Assembly (NCBI GenBank): GCA_907165275.2
Contig: OU015654.1
Coordinates: 761,501-825,500 of the forward strand
Direction: 5' to 3'
Length of the DNA: 64,000 nucleotides
Source of the DNA: Zygaena filipendulae
Taxonomy: Eukaryota > Arthropoda > Insecta > Lepidoptera > Zygaenidae
Below, one piece after another: positions 1-12,093 of the stretch; within the stretch, counting starts at the first letter, position 1; each line of letters starts with the position of its first letter. The notes under the pieces were generated by a model. The model was not told the origin of the DNA. It saw only the letters and a program-made list of their open reading frames with translations, and searched no databases. The position numbers and the translations under genes were made by a program.

Positions 1-604
1 CTCAACGACACCAGATCGTCAAAAATGTCATGTAATGAAGTGCAAAGGGAAGTTTCATGGTATGAGACAAGAAAACTAGCGGCGGAGTATCGACACCTCA
101 ACCAAATCTTTTCGAGCCCGATAAAATTTTCTACATGTTTTTGACTGTCTCATTTTTTTTATTATACTTATCATGTGTCTGTATATTTGACGATTTTTGC
201 ACTTCTTTGCAGCCTATCTCAAAATATTTTGAACGCTTCAACAATGCCATTCATAAAATATGTGTGTGGTCTTAAGCATATCATTTTTAGATATCTTGTT
301 TCAATCGAATTTTCAAAATTAAATTTTTGTAAATAACATTAGGCATTTCGTGACTTCAAATAGATAACAAAAATGTATTCAATGACAGCTGTAGGTATAA
401 TTTGAGATAAAGATGACTCATGAGCTCTTGCTGTTTTTAATATAAAATCCAACTAGCATTCACTTGGGAAGCGTTGAACCAAACGGACGTTCTGTGTGTG
501 TAGTAGTCTGTTTTTATGTAAAATAAGGTGAATATTACTGATTCATTTTTGCCAACTGAAATGTCGCCGGATGAATTCGCCAAGACCACTAAGTTACTGG
601 ACAC

Positions 605-645
605 GTTTCTTGTAACTGCTTTTCTAAAAAACAATTACAAGAAAC
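605..645. repeat. Inverted repeat 1 of the satellite monomer
   Basis: GTTTCTTGTAA at 605-615 and TTACAAGAAAC at 635-645 form perfect 11-bp arms around a 19-nt spacer. Nearly every monomer has this dyad. It is followed by ATTCCCAGTAATTTTAATGC, which resembles the sequence after inverted repeat 2, so the two look like old duplicates. Confidence 0.8.
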
Positions 646-767
646 ATTCCCAGTAATTTTAATGCTTCAATGAGAAACGATGGTTGAAACAATTACACGC
701 CAGAACTACACACTACGTGGCATGAGACAACAGAAACAGCAGCGGCGTACCGAAAGTTCCTGGATGT

Positions 768-815
768 GTTTCTTGCAACTGTTTTTGTAAAAATCCAAAT
801 ACAACTGCAAGAAAC
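768..815. repeat. Inverted repeat 2 of the satellite monomer
   Basis: GTTTCTTGCA at 768-777 and TGCAAGAAAC at 806-815 form perfect 10-bp arms. The dyad lies about 160 bp from inverted repeat 1 and shares with it the arms and the trailing CCCAGTAATTTT motif. It is present throughout the array, including in truncated monomers. Confidence 0.8.
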
Positions 816-970
816 GCGCCCAGTAATTTTTAATGCCTCAACGACACCAGATCGTCAAAAATGTCATGTAATGAAATGCAAAGGGAAGTTTCATGGTATG
901 AGACAAGAAAACTGGCGGCGGAGTATCGACACCTCAACCAAATCTTTTCGAGCCCGATAAAATTTTCTAC

Positions 971-1540
971 ATGTTTTTGACTGTCTCATTTTTTTTATTA
1001 TACCTATCATGTGTCTGTATATTTGACGATTTTTGCACTTCTTTGCAGCCTATCTCAAAATATTTTGAACGGTTCAACAATGCCATTCATAAAATATGTG
1101 TGTGGTCTTAAGCATATCATTTTTAGATATCTTGTTTCAATTGAATTCTCAAAATTAAATTTGTGTAAATAACATTAGGCATTTCGTGACTTCAAATAGA
1201 TAACAAAAATGTATTCAATGACAGCTGTAGGTATAATTTGAGATAAAGATGACTCATGAGCTCTTGCTGTTTTTAATACAAACTACGTGGCATGAGACAA
1301 CAGAAACAGCAGCGGTGTACCGAAAGTTCCTGGGTGTGTTTCTTGCAACTGTTTTTGTAAAAATCCAAATACAACTGCAAGAAACGCGCCCAGTAATTTT
1401 TAATGCCTCAACGACACCAGATCGTCAAAAATGTCATGTAATGAAGTGCAAAGGGAAGTTTCATGGTATGAGACAAGAAAACTGGCGGCGGATTATCGAC
1501 ACCTCAACCAAATCTTTTCGAGCCCGATAAAATTTTCTAC
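971..1540 (+). repeat. Truncated 570-bp satellite monomer
   Basis: This monomer lacks 266 bp. The junction is at 1278/1279, where TTTTTAATA runs straight into CAAACTACG. The missing part contains the first inverted repeat. The identical junction recurs at 9331/9332, so both descend from one deletion carried along by block duplication. Confidence 0.85.
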
Positions 1541-4500
1541 ATGTTTTTGACTGTCTCATTTTTTTTATTATACCTATCATGTGTCTGTATATTTGACGAT
1601 TTTTGCACTTCTTTGCAGCCTATCTAAAAATATTTTGAACCGTTCAACAATGCCATTCATAAAATATGTGTGTGGTCTTAAGCATATCATTTTTAGATAT
1701 CTTGTTTCAATTGAATTCTCAAAATTAAATTTTTGTAAATAACATTAGGCATTTCGTGACTTCAAATAGATAACAAAAATGTATTCAATGACAGCTGTAG
1801 GTATAATTTGAGATAAAGATGACTCATGAGCTCTTGCTGTTTTTAATATAAAATCCAACTAGCATTCACTTGTGAAGCGTTGAACCAAACGGACGTTCTG
1901 TGTGTGTAGTAGTCTGCTTTTATGTAAAATAATGTGAATATTACTGATTCATTTTCACCAACTGAAATGTCGCCGGATGAAATCGCCAAGACCACTAAGT
2001 TACTGGACACGTTTCTTGTAACTGCTTTTCTAAAAAACAATTACAAGAAACATTCCCAGTAATTTTAATGCTTCAATGAGAAACGATGGTTGAAACAATT
2101 ACACGCCAGAACTACACACTACGTGGCATGAGACAACAGAAACAGCAGCGGCGTACCGAAAGTTCCTGGATGTGTTTCTTGCAACTGTTTTTGTAAAAAT
2201 CCAAATACAACTGCAAGAAACGCGCCCAGTAATATTTCATCCCTCAACGACACCAGATCGTCAAAAATGTCATGTAATAAAGTGCAAAGGGAAGTTTCAT
2301 GGTATGAGACAAGAAAACTAGCGGCGGAGTATCGACACCTCAACCAAATCTTTTCGAGCCCGATAAAATTTTCTACATGTTTTTGACTGTCTCATTTTTT
2401 TTTTATTATACCTATCATGTGTCTGTATATTTGACGATTTTTGCACTTCTTTGCAGGCTATCCCAAAATATTTTGAACGGTTCAACAATACCATTCATAA
2501 AATATGTGTGTGGTCTTAAGCATATCATTTTTAGATATCTTGTTTCAATTGAATTTGCAAAATTAAATTTGTGTAAATAACATTAGGCATTTCGTGACTT
2601 CAAATAGATAACCAAAATGTATTCAATGACAGCTGTAGGTATAATTTGAGATAAAGATGACTCATGAGCTCTTGCTGTTTTTAATATAAAATCCAACTAG
2701 CATTCACTTGGGAAGCGTTGAACCAAACGGACGTTCTGTGTGTGTAGTAGTCTGCTTTTATGTAAAATAAAGTGAATATAACTGATTCATTTTTGCTAAC
2801 TGAAATGTCGCCGGATGAAATCGCCAAGACCACTAAGTTACTGGACACGTTTCTTGTAACTGCTTTTCTAAAAAACAATTACAAGAAACATTCCCAGTAA
2901 TTTTAATGCTTCAATGAGAAACGATCTTCGAAATAATCACACGTCAGAACTACAAACTACGTGGCATGAGACAACAGAAACAGCAGCGGCGTACCGAAAG
3001 TTCCTGGATGTGTTTCTTGCAACTGTTTTTGTAAAAATCCAAATACAACTGCAAGAAACGCGCCCAGTAATTTTTAATGCCTCAACGACACCAGATCGTC
3101 AAAAATGTCATGTAATGAAGTGCAAAGGGAAGTTTCATGGTATGAGACAAGAAAACTAGCGGCGAAGTATCGACACAGCCAAATCTTTTCGAGCCTGATA
3201 AAATTTTCTACATGTTTTTAACTGTCTCATTTTTTTTATTATACCTATCATTTGTCTGTATATTTGACGATTTTTGCACTTCTTTGCAGCCTATCTCAAA
3301 ATATTTTGAACGGTTCAACAATGCCATTCATAAAATATGTGTGTGGTCTTAAGCATATCATTTTTAGATATCTTGTTTCAATTGAATTTTCAAAATTAAA
3401 TTTGTGTAAATAACATTAGGCATTTCGTGACTTCAAATAGATAACAAAAATGTATTCAATGACAGCTTTAGGTATAATTTGAGATAAAGATGACTCATGA
3501 GCTCTTGCTGATTTTATTATAGAATTCAACTAGTATTCACTTGTGAAGCGTTGAACCAAACGGACGTTCTGTGTGTGTAGTAGTCTGCTTTTATGTAAAA
3601 TAAAGTGAATATTTCTGATTCATTTTCACCAACTGAAATGTCGCCGGATGAAATCGCCAAGACCACTAAGTTACTGGACACGTTTCTTGTAACTGCTTTT
3701 CTAAAAAACAATTACAAGAAACATTACCAGTAATTTTAATGCTTCAATGAGAAACGATGGTTGAAACAATTACACGCCAGAACTACACACTACGTGGCAT
3801 GAGACAACAGAAACAGCAGCGGTGTACCGAAAGTTCCTGGGTGTGTTTCTTGCAACTGTTTTTGTAAAAATCCAAATACAACTGCAAGAAACGCGCCCAG
3901 TAATTTTTAATGCCTCAACGACACCAGATCGTCAAAAATGTCATGTAATGAAGTGCAAAAGGAAGTTTCATGGTATGAGACAAGAAAACTGGCGGCGGAG
4001 TATCGACACCTCAACCAAATCTTTTCGAGCCCGATAAAATTTTCTGCATGTTTTTGACTGTCTCATTTTTTTTTTATTATACCTATCATGTGTCTGTATA
4101 TTTGACGATTTTTGCACTTCTTTGCAGCCTATCTCAAAATATTTTGAACGCTTCAACAATGCCATTCATAAAATATGTGTGTGGTCTTAAGCATATCATT
4201 TTTAGATATCTTGTTTCAATCGAATTTTCAAAATTAAATTTTTGTAAATAACATTAGGCATTTCGTGACTTCAAATAGATAACAAAAATGTATTCAATGA
4301 CAGCTGTAGGTATAATTTGAGATAAAGATGACTCATGAGCTCTTGCTGTTTTTAATATAAAATCCAACTAGCATTTACTTGGGAAGCGTTGAACCAAACG
4401 GACGTTCTGTGTGTGTAGTAGTCTGTTTTTATGTAAAATAAGGTGAATATTACTGATTCATTTTTGCCAACTGAAATGTCGCCGGATGAAATCGCCAAGA

Positions 4501-7500
4501 CCACTAAGTTACTGGACACGTTTCTTGTAACTGCTTTTCTAAAAAACAATTACAAGAAACTATCCCAGTAATTTTAATGCTTCAATGAGAAACGATGGTT
4601 GAAACAATTACACGTCAGAACTACACACTACGTGGCATGAGACAACAGAAACAGCAGCGGTGTACCGAAAGTTCCTGGATGTGTTTCTTGCAACTGTTTT
4701 TGTAAAAATCCAAATACAACTGCAAGAAACGCGCCCAGTAATTTTTAATGCCTCAACGACACCAGATCGTCAAAAATGTCATGTAATGAAGTGCAAAGGG
4801 AAGTTTCATGGTATGAGACAAGAAAACTAGCGGCGGAGTATCGACACCTCAACCAAATCTTTTCGAGCCCGATAAAATTTTCTACATGTTTTTGACTGTC
4901 TCATTTTTTTATTATACCTATCATGTGTCTGTATATTTGACGATTTTTGCACTTCTTTGCAGCCTATCTCAAAATATTTTGAACGGTTCAACAATGCCAT
5001 TCATAAAATATGTGTGTGGTCTTAAGCATATCATTTTTAGATATCTTGTTTCAATTGAATTTGCAAAATTAAATTTTTGTATATAACATTAGGCATTTCG
5101 TGACTTCAAATAGATAACAAAAATGTATTCAATGACAGCTGTAGGTATAATTTGAGATAAAGATGACTCATGAGCTCTTGCTGTTTTTAATATAAAATCC
5201 AACTAGCATTCACTTGGGAAGCGTTGAACCAAACGGACGTTCTGTGTGTGTAGTAGTCTGTTTTTATGTAAAATAAGGTGAATATTACTGATTCATTTTT
5301 GCCAACTGAAATGTCGCCGGATGAATTCGCCAAGACCACTAAGTTACTGGACACGTTTCTTGTAACTGCTTTTCTAAAAAACAGTTACAAGAAACATTCC
5401 CAGTAATTTTAATGCTTCAATGAGAAACGATGGTTGAAACAATTACACGCCAGAACTACACACTACGTGGCATGAGACAACAGAAACAGCAGCGGCGTAC
5501 CGAAAGTTCCTGGATGTGTTTCTTGCAACTGTTTTTGTAAAAATCCAAATACAACTGCAAGAAACGCGCCCAGTAATTTTTAATGCCTCAACGACACCAG
5601 ATCGTCAAAAATGTCATGTAATGAAATGCAAAGGGAACTTTCATGGTATGAGACAAGAAAACTGGCGGCGGAGTATCGACACCTCAACCAAATCTTTTCG
5701 AGCCCGATAAAATTTTCTACATGTTTTTGACTGTCTCATTTTTTTTATTATACCTATCATGTGTCTGTATATTTGACGATTTTTGCACTTCTTTGCAGCC
5801 TATCTCAAAATATTTTGAACGGTTCAACAATGCCATTCATAAAATATGTGTGTGGTCTTAAGCATATCATTTTTAGATATCTTGTTTCAATTGAATTCTC
5901 AAAATTAAATTTGTGTAAATAACATTAGGCATTTCGTGACTTCAAATAGATAACAAAAATGTATTCAATGACAGCTGTAGGTATAATTTGAGATAAAGAT
6001 GACTCATGAGCTCTTGCTGTTTTTAATATAGAATCCAACTAGCATTCACTTGTGAAGCGTTGAACCAAACGGACGTTCTGTGTGTGTAGTAGTCTGCTTT
6101 TATGTAAAATAAAGTGAAAATTACTGATTCATTTTTGCCAATTGAAATGTCGCCGGATGAAATCGCCAAGACCACTAAGTTACTGGACACGTTTCTAATT
6201 TTAATGCTTCAATGAGACACGATCTTCGAAACAATCACACGCCAGAACTACAAACTACGTGGCATGAGACAACAGAAACAGCAGCGGTGTACCGAAAGTT
6301 CCTGGATGTGTTTCTTGCAACTGTTTTTGTAAAAATCCAAATACAACTGCAAGAAACGCGCCCAGTAATTTTTAATGCCTCAACGACACCAGATCGTCAA
6401 AAATGTCATGTAATGAAGTGCAAAGGGAAGTTTCATGGTATGAGACAAGAAAACTGGCGGCGGAGTATCGACACCTCAACCAAATCTTTTCGAGCCCGAT
6501 AAAATTTTCTGCATGTTTTTGACTGTCTCATTTTTTTTTTTATTATACCTATCATGTGTCTGTATATTTGACGATTTTTGCACTTCTTTGCAGCCTATCT
6601 CAAAATATTTTGAACGGTTCAACAATGCCATTCATAAAATATGTGTGTGGTCTTAAGCATATCATATTTAGATATCTTGTTTCAATTGAATTTTCAAAAT
6701 TAAATTTGTGTAAATAACATTAGGCATTTCGTGACTTCAAATAGATAACTAAAATGTATTCAATGACAGCTGTAGGTATAATTTGAGATAAAGATGACTC
6801 ATGAGCTCTTGCTGTTTTTAATATAGAATCCAACTAGCATTCACTTGTGAAGCGTTGAACCAAACGGACGTTCTGTGTGTGTAGTAGTCTGTTTTTATGT
6901 AAAATAAGGTGAATATTACTGATTCATTTTTGCCAACTGAAATGTCGCCGGATGAAATCGCCAAGACCACTAAGTTACTGGACACGTTTCTTGTAACTGC
7001 TTTTCTAAAAAACAATTACAAGAAACATTCCCAGTAATTTTAATGCTTCAATGAGAAACGATGGTTGAAACAATTACACGCCAGAACTACACACTACGTG
7101 GCATGAGACAACAGAAACAGCAGCGGTGTACCGAAAGTTCCTGGGTGTGTTTCTTGCAACTGTTTTTGTAAAAATCCAAATACAACTGCAAGAAACGCGC
7201 CCAGTAATTTTTAATGACTCAACGACACCAGATCGTCAAAAATGTCATGTAATGAAGTGCAAAGGGAAGTTTCATGGTATGAGACAAGAAAACTAGCGGC
7301 GGAGTATCGACACCTCAACCAAATCTTTTCGAGCCCGATAAAATTTTCTACATGTTTTTGACTGTCTCATTTTTCTTATTATACCTATCATGTGTCTGTA
7401 TATTTGACGATTTTTGCACTTCTTTGCAGCCTATCTCAAAATATTTTTAACGCTTCAACAATGCCATTCATAAAATATGTGTGTGGTCTTAAGCATATCA

Positions 7501-8053
7501 TTTTTAGATATCTTGTTTCAATTGAATTTTCAAAATTGAATTTTTGTAAATAACATTAGGCATTTCGTGACTTCAAATAGATAACAAAAATGTATTCAAT
7601 GACAGCTGAAGGTATAATTTGAGATAAAGATGACTCATGAGCTCTTGCTGTTTTTAATATAGAATCCAACTAGCATTCACTTGTGAAGCGTTGAACCAAA
7701 CGGACGTTCTGTATGTGTAGTAGTCTGCTTTTATGTAAAATAAAGTGAAAATTACTGATTCATTTTTGCCAACTGAAATGTCGCCGGATGAAATCGCCAA
7801 GACCACTAAGTTACTGGACACGTTTCTTGTAACTGCTTTTCTAAAAAACAATTACAAGAAACATTCCCAGTAATTTTAATGCTTCAATGAGAAACGATGG
7901 TTGAAACAATTACACGCCAGAACTACACACTACGTGGCATGAGACAACAGAAACAGCAGCGGTGTACCGAAAGTTCCTGGGTGTGTTTCTTGCAACTGTT
8001 TTTGTAAAAATCCAAATACAACTGCAAGAAACGCGCCCAGTAATTTTTAATGC

Positions 8054-11000
8054 CTCAACGACACCAGATCGTCAAAAATGTCATGTAATGAAGTGCAAAG
8101 GGAAGTTTCATGGTATGAGACAAGAAAACTAGCGGCGGAGTATCGACACCTCAACCAAATCTTTTCGAGCCCGATAAAATTTTCTACATGTTTTTGACTG
8201 TCTCATTTTTTTTATTATACTTATCATGTGTCTGTATATTTGACGATTTTTGCACTTCTTTGCAGCCTATCTCAAAATATTTTGAACGCTTCAACAATGC
8301 CATTCATAAAATATGTGTGTGGTCTTAAGCATATCATTTTTAGATATCTTGTTTCAATCGAATTTTCAAAATTAAATTTTTGTAAATAACATTAGGCATT
8401 TCGTGACTTCAAATAGATAACAAAAATGTATTCAATGACAGCTGTAGGTATAATTTGAGATAAAGATGACTCATGAGCTCTTGCTGTTTTTAATATAAAA
8501 TCCAACTAGCATTCACTTGGGAAGCGTTGAACCAAACGGACGTTCTGTGTGTGTAGTAGTCTGTTTTTATGTAAAATAAGGTGAATATTACTGATTCATT
8601 TTTGCCAACTGAAATGTCGCCGGATGAATTCGCCAAGACCACTAAGTTACTGGACACGTTTCTTGTAACTGCTTTTCTAAAAAACAATTACAAGAAACAT
8701 TCCCAGTAATTTTAATGCTTCAATGAGAAACGATGGTTGAAACAATTACACGCCAGAACTACACACTACGTGGCATGAGACAACAGAAACAGCAGCGGCG
8801 TACCGAAAGTTCCTGGATGTGTTTCTTGCAACTGTTTTTGTAAAAATCCAAATACAACTGCAAGAAACGCGCCCAGTAATTTTTAATGCCTCAACGACAC
8901 CAGATCGTCAAAAATGTCATGTAATGAAATGCAAAGGGAAGTTTCATGGTATGAGACAAGAAAACTGGCGGCGGAGTATCGACACCTCAACCAAATCTTT
9001 TCGAGCCCGATAAAATTTTCTACATGTTTTTGACTGTCTCATTTTTTTTATTATACCTATCATGTGTCTGTATATTTGACGATTTTTGCACTTCTTTGCA
9101 GCCTATCTCAAAATATTTTGAACGGTTCAACAATGCCATTCATAAAATATGTGTGTGGTCTTAAGCATATCATTTTTAGATATCTTGTTTCAATTGAATT
9201 CTCAAAATTAAATTTGTGTAAATAACATTAGGCATTTCGTGACTTCAAATAGATAACAAAAATGTATTCAATGACAGCTGTAGGTATAATTTGAGATAAA
9301 GATGACTCATGAGCTCTTGCTGTTTTTAATACAAACTACGTGGCATGAGACAACAGAAACAGCAGCGGTGTACCGAAAGTTCCTGGGTGTGTTTCTTGCA
9401 ACTGTTTTTGTAAAAATCCAAATACAACTGCAAGAAACGCGCCCAGTAATTTTTAATGCCTCAACGACACCAGATCGTCAAAAATGTCATGTAATGAAGT
9501 GCAAAGGGAAGTTTCATGGTATGAGACAAGAAAACTGGCGGCGGATTATCGACACCTCAACCAAATCTTTTCGAGCCCGATAAAATTTTCTACATGTTTT
9601 TGACTGTCTCATTTTTTTTATTATACCTATCATGTGTCTGTATATTTGACGATTTTTGCACTTCTTTGCAGCCTATCTAAAAATATTTTGAACCGTTCAA
9701 CAATGCCATTCATAAAATATGTGTGTGGTCTTAAGCATATCATTTTTAGATATCTTGTTTCAATTGAATTCTCAAAATTAAATTTTTGTAAATAACATTA
9801 GGCATTTCGTGACTTCAAATAGATAACAAAAATGTATTCAATGACAGCTGTAGGTATAATTTGAGATAAAGATGACTCATGAGCTCTTGCTGTTTTTAAT
9901 ATAAAATCCAACTAGCATTCACTTGTGAAGCGTTGAACCAAACGGACGTTCTGTGTGTGTAGTAGTCTGCTTTTATGTAAAATAATGTGAATATTACTGA
10001 TTCATTTTCACCAACTGAAATGTCGCCGGATGAAATCGCCAAGACCACTAAGTTACTGGACACGTTTCTTGTAACTGCTTTTCTAAAAAACAATTACAAG
10101 AAACATTCCCAGTAATTTTAATGCTTCAATGAGAAACGATGGTTGAAACAATTACACGCCAGAACTACACACTACGTGGCATGAGACAACAGAAACAGCA
10201 GCGGCGTACCGAAAGTTCCTGGATGTGTTTCTTGCAACTGTTTTTGTAAAAATCCAAATACAACTGCAAGAAACGCGCCCAGTAATATTTCATCCCTCAA
10301 CGACACCAGATCGTCAAAAATGTCATGTAATAAAGTGCAAAGGGAAGTTTCATGGTATGAGACAAGAAAACTAGCGGCGGAGTATCGACACCTCAACCAA
10401 ATCTTTTCGAGCCCGATAAAATTTTCTACATGTTTTTGACTGTCTCATTTTTTTTTTATTATACCTATCATGTGTCTGTATATTTGACGATTTTTGCACT
10501 TCTTTGCAGGCTATCCCAAAATATTTTGAACGGTTCAACAATACCATTCATAAAATATGTGTGTGGTCTTAAGCATATCATTTTTAGATATCTTGTTTCA
10601 ATTGAATTTGCAAAATTAAATTTGTGTAAATAACATTAGGCATTTCGTGACTTCAAATAGATAACCAAAATGTATTCAATGACAGCTGTAGGTATAATTT
10701 GAGATAAAGATGACTCATGAGCTCTTGCTGTTTTTAATATAAAATCCAACTAGCATTCACTTGGGAAGCGTTGAACCAAACGGACGTTCTGTGTGTGTAG
10801 TAGTCTGCTTTTATGTAAAATAAAGTGAATATAACTGATTCATTTTTGCTAACTGAAATGTCGCCGGATGAAATCGCCAAGACCACTAAGTTACTGGACA
10901 CGTTTCTTGTAACTGCTTTTCTAAAAAACAATTACAAGAAACATTCCCAGTAATTTTAATGCTTCAATGAGAAACGATCTTCGAAATAATCACACGTCAG

Positions 11001-12093
11001 AACTACAAACTACGTGGCATGAGACAACAGAAACAGCAGCGGCGTACCGAAAGTTCCTGGATGTGTTTCTTGCAACTGTTTTTGTAAAAATCCAAATACA
11101 ACTGCAAGAAACGCGCCCAGTAATTTTTAATGCCTCAACGACACCAGATCGTCAAAAATGTCATGTAATGAAGTGCAAAGGGAAGTTTCATGGTATGAGA
11201 CAAGAAAACTAGCGGCGAAGTATCGACACAGCCAAATCTTTTCGAGCCTGATAAAATTTTCTACATGTTTTTAACTGTCTCATTTTTTTTATTATACCTA
11301 TCATTTGTCTGTATATTTGACGATTTTTGCACTTCTTTGCAGCCTATCTCAAAATATTTTGAACGGTTCAACAATGCCATTCATAAAATATGTGTGTGGT
11401 CTTAAGCATATCATTTTTAGATATCTTGTTTCAATTGAATTTTCAAAATTAAATTTGTGTAAATAACATTAGGCATTTCGTGACTTCAAATAGATAACAA
11501 AAATGTATTCAATGACAGCTTTAGGTATAATTTGAGATAAAGATGACTCATGAGCTCTTGCTGATTTTATTATAGAATTCAACTAGTATTCACTTGTGAA
11601 GCGTTGAACCAAACGGACGTTCTGTGTGTGTAGTAGTCTGCTTTTATGTAAAATAAAGTGAATATTTCTGATTCATTTTCACCAACTGAAATGTCGCCGG
11701 ATGAAATCGCCAAGACCACTAAGTTACTGGACACGTTTCTTGTAACTGCTTTTCTAAAAAACAATTACAAGAAACATTACCAGTAATTTTAATGCTTCAA
11801 TGAGAAACGATGGTTGAAACAATTACACGCCAGAACTACACACTACGTGGCATGAGACAACAGAAACAGCAGCGGTGTACCGAAAGTTCCTGGGTGTGTT
11901 TCTTGCAACTGTTTTTGTAAAAATCCAAATACAACTGCAAGAAACGCGCCCAGTAATTTTTAATGCCTCAACGACACCAGATCGTCAAAAATGTCATGTA
12001 ATGAAGTGCAAAAGGAAGTTTCATGGTATGAGACAAGAAAACTGGCGGCGGAGTATCGACACCTCAACCAAATCTTTTCGAGCCCGATAAAAT
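8054..12093 (+). repeat. Satellite higher-order block, copy 2
   Basis: Same variant succession as 1-4040 at an offset of 8053 bp. From about 12083 onward the sequence instead follows the variant pattern of 6495-8000 (offset 5588). The arrangement is therefore a mosaic of re-used blocks, consistent with unequal exchange or segmental amplification. Confidence 0.8.
9024..9593 (+). repeat. Truncated 570-bp satellite monomer, second copy
   Basis: Same 266-bp deletion as in the monomer at 971-1540, with the junction at 9331/9332, exactly 8053 bp downstream. The corresponding position in the third block (near 17690) is a full-length monomer. Confidence 0.85.

Larger units (their letters stand above)
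1..4040 (+). repeat. Satellite higher-order block, copy 1
   Basis: This stretch recurs at 8054-12093 (offset 8053 bp). It includes the 570-bp truncated monomer and the distinctive variant monomers near 2119-2343 and 3526-3711. After about 4048 the two copies diverge in variant pattern, notably in poly-T length and GCTTCAAC versus GGTTCAAC, marking a block boundary. Confidence 0.8.

Noticed and set aside
110..130. Possible CENP-B-box-like word (TTCGAGCCCGAT) in each satellite monomer
   Set aside because: The spacing and the CGGG position do not fit the CENP-B box, and lepidopteran centromeres do not rely on it.
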